Assembly: GCA_007119335.1 (NCBI GenBank)
Contig: SKPU01000016.1
Span: 1-5,938, forward strand
Source of the DNA: Syntrophomonadaceae bacterium
GTDB lineage: Bacteria; Bacillota; Dethiobacteria; DTU022
Length of the DNA stretch: 5,938 bases
Direction of reading: 5' to 3'
A model generated the notes under the pieces. The model was not told where the DNA came from. It was given only the letters and a program-made list of their open reading frames with translations, and made no database searches. Of this stretch, positions 1 through 5,764 are shown in pieces (position 1 is the stretch's first letter; each line of letters begins with the position of its first letter). Position numbers and translations under genes: made by a program.

Positions 1-74
1 ATATTATATAATATTAAGTAATGATTTAAAGTGATATAAACCTTATATAACCAAGAAGAAATCAGGTGATAAAA
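1..74 (+). promoter_or_regulatory. AT-rich upstream region of the aldolase gene, possible promoter
   Basis: This short leader is almost entirely A/T. It opens with a perfect 14-base palindrome (1-14) that contains a consensus -10 hexamer, TATAAT, at 7-12; a matching -35 would lie outside the window. A second -10-like element, TATATA, lies at 44-49, but no convincing -35 is seen 16-18 bases before it. The ribosome binding site AGGTGAT (64-70) is fully complementary to the 16S rRNA 3' end and serves the ATG at 75. A promoter is likely here because the gene starts close by, but the exact site is a guess. Confidence 0.35.
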
Positions 75-956
75 ATGTTGCACGGTATTTTTGCCCCAAT
101 CCCGACTCCATTTGACTATAAAGGTGAAATAGCCTGGGATGCCCTCTCAGAAAATCTTGCATGGTGGGGTCGTTCAGAAATACAGGGCATTGCTGTTGCA
201 GGCACTAATGGTGAAGCCGTTATGCTTAGTCACGAAGAAAAAATAAAAGCGTTTGCCTTCTGCCGTGAAAATTTACCTTCCTCAAAAAAGGTTATCGCCG
301 GGACCGGCTGTGAATCAGCAAAAGCCACTATTAGTTTAAATAAAGAGGCAGCTGATTGCGGTGTCGATGCTGCCCTGGTATTAAATCCGAGTTATTTTAA
401 AGGGAGTATGAACGACGAAGTATTAACTAACTACTACTTTCATATCGCTGAAAGCTCTCCACTACCCGTTATTCTTTATAATATGCCGCGTAACACTAAT
501 GTCAATATGAATGCAAAAACGATTATTAAACTTTCGGAACATCCGAATATAGCAGGTATAAAAGACAGTTCGGGCAATATCGTGCAGATTAGTGAAGTTG
601 CGAATAATTGCAGCGATGACTTTTTTGTGTTCGCCGGCTCTGCTAATTTTCTTTTACCATCCCTGCTCATGGGGGCAACCGGGGGCACACTCGCCCTGGC
701 TAACATCATGCCTGGAGAGTGTGCGGAGATTAAGAATCTCTATGATGAAGGGAAGCTGGAAGAAGCCAGGAATTTACAGCTGAAAATATTCGCCATAAAT
801 GAAGCGGTCACTACCCGCTTCGGGGTTGCTGGGTTAAAAGCAGCTCTTGATCTGATCGGCTGCTACGGTGGGCTACCCCGTTTACCTCTCTTACCACTTG
901 ACAACACAGGTATACAGGAGCTAAAAGAAATTATGAAACAATGCCAGCTTCTTTAG
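75..956 (+). CDS. Dihydrodipicolinate synthase/N-acetylneuraminate lyase family aldolase, HOGA-like
   Basis: A cytosolic class I (Schiff-base) aldolase of 293 residues, the normal size for this TIM-barrel family. Visible motifs, numbered from the ATG at 75: N-terminal GIFAPIPTPF; substrate-carboxylate loop GTNGE (43-47); catalytic Tyr135 in YNMPRNT; Schiff-base Lys163 in GIKDSSG; and the barrel segment FAGSANFLLPSLLMGATGG. True DapA has GTTGE and an Arg five residues after the Tyr (YNxPxRT). Here the second Thr is Asn and that Arg position is Asn140, with Arg shifted one place to 139. The SNGE/YSVPANT pattern of 4-hydroxy-2-oxoglutarate aldolase is a closer match, as is the NEAVTTRFGVAGLK...YGG stretch near the C-terminus. 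I infer a pyruvate-releasing 2-keto acid aldolase rather than lysine biosynthesis; the substrate is unproven. A GTG at 66 is also in frame, but it lies inside the AGGTGAT ribosome binding site (64-70), so ATG75 is preferred. It is monocistronic here and converges with the PBP gene. Confidence 0.9.
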   Translation: MLHGIFAPIPTPFDYKGEIAWDALSENLAWWGRSEIQGIAVAGTNGEAVMLSHEEKIKAFAFCRENLPSSKKVIAGTGCESAKATISLNKEAADCGVDAALVLNPSYFKGSMNDEVLTNYYFHIAESSPLPVILYNMPRNTNVNMNAKTIIKLSEHPNIAGIKDSSGNIVQISEVANNCSDDFFVFAGSANFLLPSLLMGATGGTLALANIMPGECAEIKNLYDEGKLEEARNLQLKIFAINEAVTTRFGVAGLKAALDLIGCYGGLPRLPLLPLDNTGIQELKEIMKQCQLL

Positions 957-959
957 CTG
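945..959. other. Small hairpin spanning the aldolase stop codon, in the convergent junction
   Basis: CAGCT (945-949) and AGCTG (955-959) form a 5-bp stem with a 5-base loop that overlaps the TAG stop of the aldolase gene. The two convergent genes have only 21 bases between their stop codons (957-977). There is no T-run on the + strand after the stem and only a weak T-rich stretch on the - strand side. It could be a poor bidirectional terminator, but no convincing terminator is seen for either gene. Confidence 0.2.
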
Positions 960-977
960 CTAGCATCCCGAATCAAG

Positions 978-3449
978 TTATCTTTCATACCACCTTGCCC
1001 CGTCGTTATCGTCTTCTTCATCGCTGCCATCATCCTGCTCATCGTCCTCGTCATCGTCGTCTTCCTCTTCTTCATCATCATCGTCTTCGTCGACATCTTC
1101 TTCATCCCTACCATTTTGGCCTTCGTCGTTGTCGTCGGCTTGATCATTGTCATCATCCGGATCTTCGCCATTGTCACCGTTATCATCTTCGCCGTTGAGA
1201 TCATCCCCGTTATCGCCATTTACCCAATCATAATCTTCTTCTCCGTTATCTTCATCTTCGTCTTCAGGATCTGCTTCGCTGTGATAATCACAGGTAATCC
1301 GGGGAGCATGTTTTCCTATAAAATAATCACTGCGCACGCTATTTGCATCACGGCAGGCATCATTCGGCCGTAAACCGGAAACGGAGCATACTGCTAGCCG
1401 GACTATACCATCCGGTCGATTAAAGTCCCTGATCTCCAAATCTTTAAAAGCCTCCAGAAATACTTCGCGTAGAAAAGCGGTTGAATAGCGCCATCCCTGT
1501 TGAATCCCGCCCATTTTTGGCTCATCATAGCCCATCCAGAAAGTCGCTACCAGATTTGGGGTATAAGCCCCGAGGTAAACATCTTTCCAATTTTCTGTAG
1601 TCCCAGTTTTAGCTGCTACCGGCCGATCAATTTGTAGTGCACGGCCCAGATACTCAGTAACAAAATCCTGCAAAATATCATTTACAAGGAATGTAGCTTG
1701 CGGACTTAAAACCTGTTGCGGATTAACATCCTGTTCGTAAAGAACAGACCCATGGCGGTTTTCAACTCTCTGCACGGCATTAAAGTTAACCTTAACTCCT
1801 TCATTAGCCAGAACACCAAAGGCCTGGGCCATATCAATAGCGCTTACACCGTCAGTAAAACCTCCCAGGGTCAAGGCGAGGTTGCCTCTTTCATCAGGCC
1901 TAATAGTATTGATGCCCATCCTTTCAGCATAATCTACCCCGACAGCTGGCCCTAAATCCTCAAAAGCCCGGACAGCGGGAACATTATAAGAATAATAAAG
2001 CGCTTCACGGACTGTAGTCATCCCTCTGAAGCGGTTGTCAAAGTTCTTCGGTGACCAACCCTGCGGTCCTGTAAAAGGAGAATCATCGAGGGTTGAGCCT
2101 GCACCAGCCAGGGTCCCTTCTTCAAAAGCAGGCGCATAGGTGATAATCGGTTTGATTGCAGAACCTGGCTGACGCAAATTAGAGAAACGCAGCACTTCGT
2201 CCACATCTTTCCTGTAATCTCGTCCTCCTCCCAGAGCTTTGATCTTGCCGGTGGTCGGATCAGCTAAGACAATCGCAGCCTGGGGCTGCGGGGTTCCGTT
2301 TTCATCATCGATAAGCTCCTCTAGTTGCTCACGTGTCAAATCCTGACCCGGGGGAAGTCCGTAAATAGCTTCCCTGGCTTTTGACATATCTACCTTGATC
2401 GTCGTCGGATAAAGGTCACCCCGGCCGAGAACCTCTTCTACATGTCTTTGAAGAGAAGGTTCCAGGTTGGTATAAATACGCAGTCCACCTGTATAAATAG
2501 CCCGATAAGCTTCTTCACGTGAACCGATCGAAGGGTTTGAGCTTAATATTTTAATCAGTTCATCATGAATAACATAATCTACATAGTGAGGATAGGGATA
2601 CTCTGGATCACGCAATTCTGCATACTCCATTTCCACATCCATCGCTTCTCTGTATTCATGTTCAGAAATGCTTTCATTCCTTTTCATATTTGAAAGCACT
2701 GTGCGCATGCGCTGTTCTGCTTTATATTCATTGTTAATCGGGTTATATTCGTTAGGCGAGCGCACTGCTCCGGCCAGCATGGCCGCCTCAGTCAGGGTTA
2801 ATTCACCGACATTTTTATCAAAGTAAGTTTGAGCAGCGGCTTCAACACCGTAAGCAGTGTTACCAAAATAAATACGGTTTAAATACATCTCAAGAATTTC
2901 TTCTTTACTATAGGTGCGCTCAAGTTGTAGAGCCAACCAAATTTCCTGTACCTTACGGCGGTAAGTTTTCTCCGTCGTCAAAAATGCGTTCTGAGCCAAC
3001 TGTTGAGTCAGAGTGCTTGCTCCCTGGACAATCTCTCCAGCCTGAAAATTAGCATAGGCAGCCCGTAAACTACCGATAATATCAAATCCAAAATGGTCGT
3101 AAAACCGCTCATCTTCAATAGCAATAAAAGCTTGTTTCAAATGATCGGGGATTTCGTCAAGTCCAACAGCAATTCGGTTTTGCTCATCATGGAGTGCGGT
3201 TATTTCATCACCACTGCTGTCATAAAGGTAAGAAGTCTCTACTGTGGCTAACTTGGAAGGATCAAGGACCGGTGCTTCATTGACATAGTTATATACGACC
3301 GCTGCGGTAGCTCCACCGGCGATCATAAAAGAAACAAGAAGCAGGACAAAGATAACTTTTAATACACTGCGTACTAGCCCTGTTTGTTTTTGCCTTTTTT
3401 CAGGTTGATCAAACTCTTCAAAGCCCATCGGCTTCTTTTTTTCGGCCAC
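978..3449 (-). CDS. Class A penicillin-binding protein (PBP1A family) with acidic C-terminal tail
   Basis: A bifunctional peptidoglycan glycosyltransferase/DD-transpeptidase of 823 residues, anchored in the membrane with its domains outside the cell. In order: a charged cytoplasmic N-terminus (1-27); one transmembrane helix (about 28-52); a GT51 glycosyltransferase domain (about 75-240) with catalytic Glu112 in EDERFYDHFG, QGASTLTQQLAQN (142-154), a probable second acidic residue Glu169, and the SKEEILEMYLNRIYFG motif; then a transpeptidase domain with SxxK at Ser430/Lys433, SYN at 487-489 and KTG at 614-616. A Cys-bearing module follows (Cys688, Cys699, Cys720), as is common in Firmicute PBP1A proteins. 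Residues 725-816 are a low-complexity Asp/Glu/Asn/Gly tail. All catalytic motifs are intact. The start is GTG at 3449, preceded by AGGGAGG (3461-3467) at a slightly long 11-base spacing; the next in-frame ATG, at residue 8, has no suitable site. It is probably transcribed alone from the promoter near 3590, because a terminator separates it from the esterase gene. It is a PonA/MrcA-type protein, but the exact orthologue is not assigned. Confidence 0.96.
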   Translation of the reverse strand: MAEKKKPMGFEEFDQPEKRQKQTGLVRSVLKVIFVLLLVSFMIAGGATAAVVYNYVNEAPVLDPSKLATVETSYLYDSSGDEITALHDEQNRIAVGLDEIPDHLKQAFIAIEDERFYDHFGFDIIGSLRAAYANFQAGEIVQGASTLTQQLAQNAFLTTEKTYRRKVQEIWLALQLERTYSKEEILEMYLNRIYFGNTAYGVEAAAQTYFDKNVGELTLTEAAMLAGAVRSPNEYNPINNEYKAEQRMRTVLSNMKRNESISEHEYREAMDVEMEYAELRDPEYPYPHYVDYVIHDELIKILSSNPSIGSREEAYRAIYTGGLRIYTNLEPSLQRHVEEVLGRGDLYPTTIKVDMSKAREAIYGLPPGQDLTREQLEELIDDENGTPQPQAAIVLADPTTGKIKALGGGRDYRKDVDEVLRFSNLRQPGSAIKPIITYAPAFEEGTLAGAGSTLDDSPFTGPQGWSPKNFDNRFRGMTTVREALYYSYNVPAVRAFEDLGPAVGVDYAERMGINTIRPDERGNLALTLGGFTDGVSAIDMAQAFGVLANEGVKVNFNAVQRVENRHGSVLYEQDVNPQQVLSPQATFLVNDILQDFVTEYLGRALQIDRPVAAKTGTTENWKDVYLGAYTPNLVATFWMGYDEPKMGGIQQGWRYSTAFLREVFLEAFKDLEIRDFNRPDGIVRLAVCSVSGLRPNDACRDANSVRSDYFIGKHAPRITCDYHSEADPEDEDEDNGEEDYDWVNGDNGDDLNGEDDNGDNGEDPDDDNDQADDNDEGQNGRDEEDVDEDDDDEEEEDDDDEDDEQDDGSDEEDDNDGARWYER
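1002..1277 (-). repeat. Low-complexity GAY/GAR tract encoding the acidic tail of the PBP
   Basis: This stretch codes for PBP residues 725-816. By my count 59 of these 92 residues are Asp or Glu, with only one basic residue (Arg781). The core at 782-807 is almost purely acidic, while the 741-780 part is interspersed with Asn-Gly (NGD/NGE-like units). The + strand is correspondingly made of TCATC/TCGTC/TCTTC triplets, a strongly pyrimidine-rich run that produces spurious Leu/His/Arg- and Ile/Val-rich reading frames on both strands. Such tracts can change length by slippage, so the exact length may vary between strains. Confidence 0.85.
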
Positions 3450-3485
3450 CCTCTTTTAATCCTCCCTGTATCTTAAGAAGATCGA

Positions 3486-3513
3486 GCTTACAAAACAACC
3501 TCTATTTGCAAGC
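3486..3513 (-). other. Stem-loop in the PBP mRNA leader
   Basis: In the - strand transcript, GCTTGCAAA (3513-3505) pairs with TTTGTAAGC (3494-3486) as a 9-bp stem with one G-U pair and a 10-base loop. It sits in the roughly 130-nt untranslated leader, 36 bases before the GTG start and about 18 bases before the Shine-Dalgarno sequence. No T-run follows, so it is not a terminator. It may affect mRNA stability or be chance; no known riboswitch class is recognised. Confidence 0.3.
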
Positions 3514-3588
3514 CGTTATATTTAGCAGCCTTGTTCAACTACTACCAAAGAAAGCCGTGCAAAAAGAGGCCTGTATTTTTATGCTTTA

Positions 3589-3617
3589 ATTATAACATAA
3601 GAGTCATTGTTAGAACA
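3589..3617 (-). promoter_or_regulatory. Extended -10 promoter for the PBP gene
   Basis: On the - strand there is a perfect -10 hexamer TATAAT (3594-3589) preceded by TG at the extended -10 position (TGTTATAAT, 3597-3589). The -35 candidate at 17-bp spacing is TGTTCT (3617-3612), a poor match to TTGACA, which is typical where an extended -10 compensates. Transcription would begin near 3582, giving a leader of about 130 nt. The position, downstream of the esterase terminator and upstream of the PBP, fits. It would be read by the housekeeping sigma factor. Confidence 0.6.
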
Positions 3618-3666
3618 GATAATTTAGAAGGGCGCGACATAGGGGAATTTCTGACTGAGAAAGGGC

Positions 3667-3705
3667 AAAAAAATATTCGGCAATAACCTGATCAAGTTAA
3701 CTGCC
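3667..3705 (-). terminator. Rho-independent terminator after the esterase gene
   Basis: Eighteen bases after the esterase stop codon, the - strand folds into a hairpin: GGCAGT (3705-3700) with ATTGCC (3684-3679), a single bulged T, then AACTT with AGGTT closing a GATC loop. That is 11 base pairs including two G-U pairs. Five bases later comes a run of seven T (3673-3667). The layout is that of an intrinsic terminator, with the T-run slightly displaced. It separates the crotonase-esterase gene string from the PBP gene. Confidence 0.65.
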
Positions 3706-3723
3706 CTCCGGATGAATTTTCAT

Positions 3724-4464
3724 TTAAGCTCTACCAACCCGCTCAATGAACTGAGCTGATTTTTCAAAAATTATCTCTCTATCATAATCAAGGGTAGCAA
3801 CATGTCCGGTATGTTTCAGCCAGATCAACTCTTTCTGCTCTGAAGCAAGTTTTTCGTAATATAGTGTAGGGTCATCCCTGTTAATAACATTGTCCTGGCG
3901 GGCAGCAAAAAGTAATGCCGGCTGTCTGATCAAGGGGAGTTTCTCACGAACCACTGCAGTCAGTTTCATTAATTCATAGACTGCTGAAACAGAGTGATAA
4001 CTATAATTTACCTGCTCTGCTTCTGGATCATTGATAGCCCCTGGCCCGGCTGGAATTTTCTTAATCACTTTTTTGAGCAAAGGGACAAGTTTGTATTTCA
4101 AGCTGCTCAGCTCATAAGGGCTGCAGATCGAAATTATTCCTGACAGCTCTTCCGGATAAAGGTAGCACATCTGCAAAGCGATAACCCCTCCCAGTGAAAG
4201 TCCGGCACAAGAGATATTTTTGCAGTTTTGTTTCAAATTACTCAAACCATCTTCGGCTGACTTTATCCAGTCCTGGTAGGTAATACTATACAAATCCTCA
4301 ACCCTGGTTCCGTGTCCCGCAAGGCGCACTCCCAGGGTGGTGATTCCCTCGCCGGACAAATACTCTCCCATTTGCTTCATAACCTGGGGAGATCCAGATA
4401 TGCCATGAATCAATAAGCATCCGTTCTGACCGGCCGGATAAAAAAAAGCTTCTGCCCCAGGCAT
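3724..4464 (-). CDS. Est30-like carboxylesterase (alpha/beta hydrolase)
   Basis: A soluble serine hydrolase of 246 residues that should cleave short- to medium-chain carboxylic esters or a related acyl substrate. Motifs: LLIHGISGSP (17-26), with HG of the oxyanion region; LAGHGT (48-53); nucleophile elbow GLSLGG (88-93) with Ser90; Asp191 in ARQDNVIN; and His221 in TGHVATLD, giving a complete Ser-Asp-His triad. Length and motif spacing match Geobacillus Est30 (about 247 residues), including the MPGAEAFFYPAG start. The reading frame can be opened from an ATG at 4518, adding 18 residues. That start has no Shine-Dalgarno sequence and overlaps the zinc-ribbon gene, whereas ATG4464 has GGAG at 4473-4470. 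I therefore prefer 4464. It is the last gene before the terminator at 3705-3667 and starts 13 bases after the zinc-ribbon gene, so the two are probably translationally close. Its natural substrate is unknown. Confidence 0.9.
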   Translation of the reverse strand: MPGAEAFFYPAGQNGCLLIHGISGSPQVMKQMGEYLSGEGITTLGVRLAGHGTRVEDLYSITYQDWIKSAEDGLSNLKQNCKNISCAGLSLGGVIALQMCYLYPEELSGIISICSPYELSSLKYKLVPLLKKVIKKIPAGPGAINDPEAEQVNYSYHSVSAVYELMKLTAVVREKLPLIRQPALLFAARQDNVINRDDPTLYYEKLASEQKELIWLKHTGHVATLDYDREIIFEKSAQFIERVGRA

Positions 4465-4477
4465 AATCACTCCGGAT

Positions 4478-4630
4478 TCATTCACAACAGCTACTATTCC
4501 TTCGGTCTTTGTTGGCATAGGGGTTTTTCAGTTCCCGGTTACAATAACAGCATTCAATTTTGTCTTTTTCTCTTTCCGGGCAGGAGCTGTAAAATTTCCT
4601 TTGACAATATGGACATTCCCACTCAAACAA
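4478..4630 (-). CDS. Small zinc-ribbon protein, hypothetical (50 aa)
   Basis: A 50-residue protein beginning MFEWECPYCQRKF and ending RRNSSCCE. It has eight cysteines. The pairs Cys6/Cys9 (CPYC) and Cys27/Cys30 (CCYC) are separated by 17 residues, the spacing of a zinc ribbon (rubredoxin-like knuckles); a further Cys17 and a terminal CysCys (48-49) are also present. The start is a TTG at 4630 preceded by AAGGGG eight bases upstream; an in-frame TGA eight codons further up excludes a longer form, and no ATG or GTG is available. It sits 67 bases after the crotonase stop, and its TGA (4480-4478) lies just before the esterase ribosome binding site, a compact operon arrangement. It is probably a metal-binding structural or nucleic-acid/protein-binding domain; the function is unknown. 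The doubt is whether the TTG start is used. The regular CxxC pairs and tight packing argue for a real gene. Confidence 0.6.
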   Translation of the reverse strand: MFEWECPYCQRKFYSSCPEREKDKIECCYCNRELKNPYANKDRRNSSCCE

Positions 4631-4697
4631 TTGACCCGCCCCTTCTTCTGATCAAGCTTTTCTCATCATTTGAAGATGCTTCCGGGGATTAAAAGTT

Positions 4698-5477
4698 TTA
4701 ACGACCTTTCCACTGTGGTTCTCTTTTTTCCCTAAAAGCAGCTATACCTTCCTGAAAATCTTCGGTCTGTAAAAGCACGCTGAGTATTTCTTGTTCAATT
4801 TTAAGGCCTGACTGCAGATCCGTATCGTAACCTTTGTTGATTGCTTCTTTTGTTTTTTTAAGACCGATCGGTGGCTTACCGGCCAGTTTAGCAGCAAAAT
4901 CTGAAACGACCCGATCCAAATCTTCTTTAAAAACTGTTTGATCAGTAAGGCCTATTCTTTTAGCATCATTGCCATTCACAGGTTCACCACTTAAAATCAT
5001 CCACTTAGCCCGGGGCACACCAATTCTTCTAGGTAATCGCTGTGTACCACCCCAACCGGGCAAAAGCCCCCGGTTAATTTCGGGCAACCCTATTTCAGAG
5101 TTTTCGGAAGCAAAGATAAAGTCGCAGGCCAGGGCCAGCTCGCATCCACCTCCCAGGGCATAACCGTTAATCATAGCGATTACCGGTTTTTCATAGGCAG
5201 CAACCATCTCCACAATCGGTTCCACTGGAGCAGTTTCCGAAAGATCCCATCCGGCTGAAAAACAGTGTTTGACTTCCTGCTTTCCTTCTTTTTCCCTGAT
5301 TCTGGGATTGCCGGTAATGACCAGGACATAAATTTGATCATCAGCAGCAATCTCTTCCAGGGCTTCTTTCATCTCAAGACCAAGAACACTGTTAATGGCA
5401 TTCAAACGTTGCGGCCGGTTAAATGTAATTCTGGCAACCCGATCTTTTTTCTCAACCAAAATTGTTTCATAGGCCAT
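4698..5477 (-). CDS. Enoyl-CoA hydratase/isomerase family protein (crotonase)
   Basis: A cytosolic crotonase-fold enzyme of 259 residues, the usual length, expected to hydrate trans-2-enoyl-CoA or carry out a related acyl-CoA reaction. The N-terminus ITFNRPQRLNAIN (17-29) is typical. The oxyanion-hole segment is FSAGWDLS (73-80), and the second oxyanion Gly lies in INGYALGGGCELALACDF (103-120). The two catalytic acids of the hydratases appear as Glu113 (GGGCEL) and Glu133 (GLPEINRGLLPGWGGTQRL), so hydratase activity is plausible. An insertion of about 11 residues (57-69, NPRIREKEGKQEV) comes before the oxyanion loop, and Trp77 replaces the usual small residue of AGAD. A TTG start at 5495 would add six residues, but that extension is itself the ribosome binding site: GAGGTG (5488-5483) lies five bases before ATG5477, which I chose. 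Downstream lie the zinc-ribbon and esterase genes without a terminator between them, suggesting co-transcription. Substrate chain length cannot be read. Confidence 0.92.
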   Translation of the reverse strand: MAYETILVEKKDRVARITFNRPQRLNAINSVLGLEMKEALEEIAADDQIYVLVITGNPRIREKEGKQEVKHCFSAGWDLSETAPVEPIVEMVAAYEKPVIAMINGYALGGGCELALACDFIFASENSEIGLPEINRGLLPGWGGTQRLPRRIGVPRAKWMILSGEPVNGNDAKRIGLTDQTVFKEDLDRVVSDFAAKLAGKPPIGLKKTKEAINKGYDTDLQSGLKIEQEILSVLLQTEDFQEGIAAFREKREPQWKGR

Positions 5478-5505
5478 ACCGACACCTCTTTCCAATCTGG
5501 TTATT

Positions 5506-5536
5506 TATGCAAAACCTTTCTGCATTTTTTTGCATA
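5506..5536. promoter_or_regulatory. Perfect 9-bp inverted repeat upstream of the crotonase gene
   Basis: TATGCAAAA (5506-5514) and its exact complement TTTTGCATA (5528-5536) are separated by 13 bases that contain another TGCA (5521-5524). The repeat fills most of the gap between the HTH gene stop (5547) and the crotonase ATG (5477), ending 28 bases before that ATG. It is not followed by a T-run in either direction, so it is not a standard terminator. It could be a binding site for a dimeric repressor or an RNA hairpin in the leader. Confidence 0.45.
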
Positions 5537-5546
5537 TCCCTGCCTG

Positions 5547-5753
5547 CTATTTACGGGTTTTTTTACCTTTCAAAACCGGTTCAATCTTGCTTTTAAGCGG
5601 TTCCGGAACGTTTTTTATTTTATAATGATCTACTTTTTTGATAAGCGGACTGTTAATATCGACGATCATCGCTAATTCCTGCACTGTCAATCCTTGTTTT
5701 TTTCGTAATTCTTTTACTGTTTTATTGCCAAATGTCTTAAAGAAAATTGACAA
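5547..5753 (-). CDS. Small helix-turn-helix domain protein
   Basis: A basic 68-residue protein whose segment TVKELRKKQGLTVQELAMIVDINSPLIKKVD (12-42) has the helix-turn-helix pattern of Xre/Cro-like DNA-binding domains. It is followed by KNVPEPLKSKIEPVLKG and a Lys/Arg-rich end. The start is uncertain. I place it at TTG5753, just after AAGGGGTG (5762-5755), although that spacing is unusually short. The frame stays open back to a TTG at 5885, but that part is the out-of-frame shadow of the upstream membrane-protein gene. The gene begins 11 bases after the stop of that gene, so translational coupling is likely. From memory, similar proteins in Firmicutes can carry a membrane segment and this HTH in one chain; if so, the pair here may be a split or frameshifted version. 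It lies upstream of the crotonase in the same orientation and might regulate it, but nothing shows this directly. Confidence 0.6.
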   Translation of the reverse strand: MSIFFKTFGNKTVKELRKKQGLTVQELAMIVDINSPLIKKVDHYKIKNVPEPLKSKIEPVLKGKKTRK

Positions 5754-5764
5754 ACACCCCTTTT

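Noticed and set aside
1002..1277. CRISPR or tandem-repeat array impression on the + strand
   Set aside because: The triplet pattern is explained by Asp/Glu codons in the PBP frame, and there is no repeat-spacer periodicity.
941..1373. Two + strand reading frames rich in His/Arg/Leu and in Ile/Val, plus a Met/Lys/Thr-rich - strand frame, over the end of the PBP gene
   Set aside because: They are shadows of the Asp/Glu-coding triplet tract of the PBP tail, which lacks stops in several frames. They have no ribosome binding site and an implausible composition.
4631..4697. Possible terminator between crotonase and zinc-ribbon genes
   Set aside because: Only short, weak pairings (CATC/GATG, AAGC/GCTT) and no T-run, so read-through is more likely.
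5265..5675. 136-codon + strand frame across the crotonase start and the HTH gene
   Set aside because: It is antisense to two better supported genes, has a Phe-rich composition typical of antisense frames, and covers the inverted repeat.
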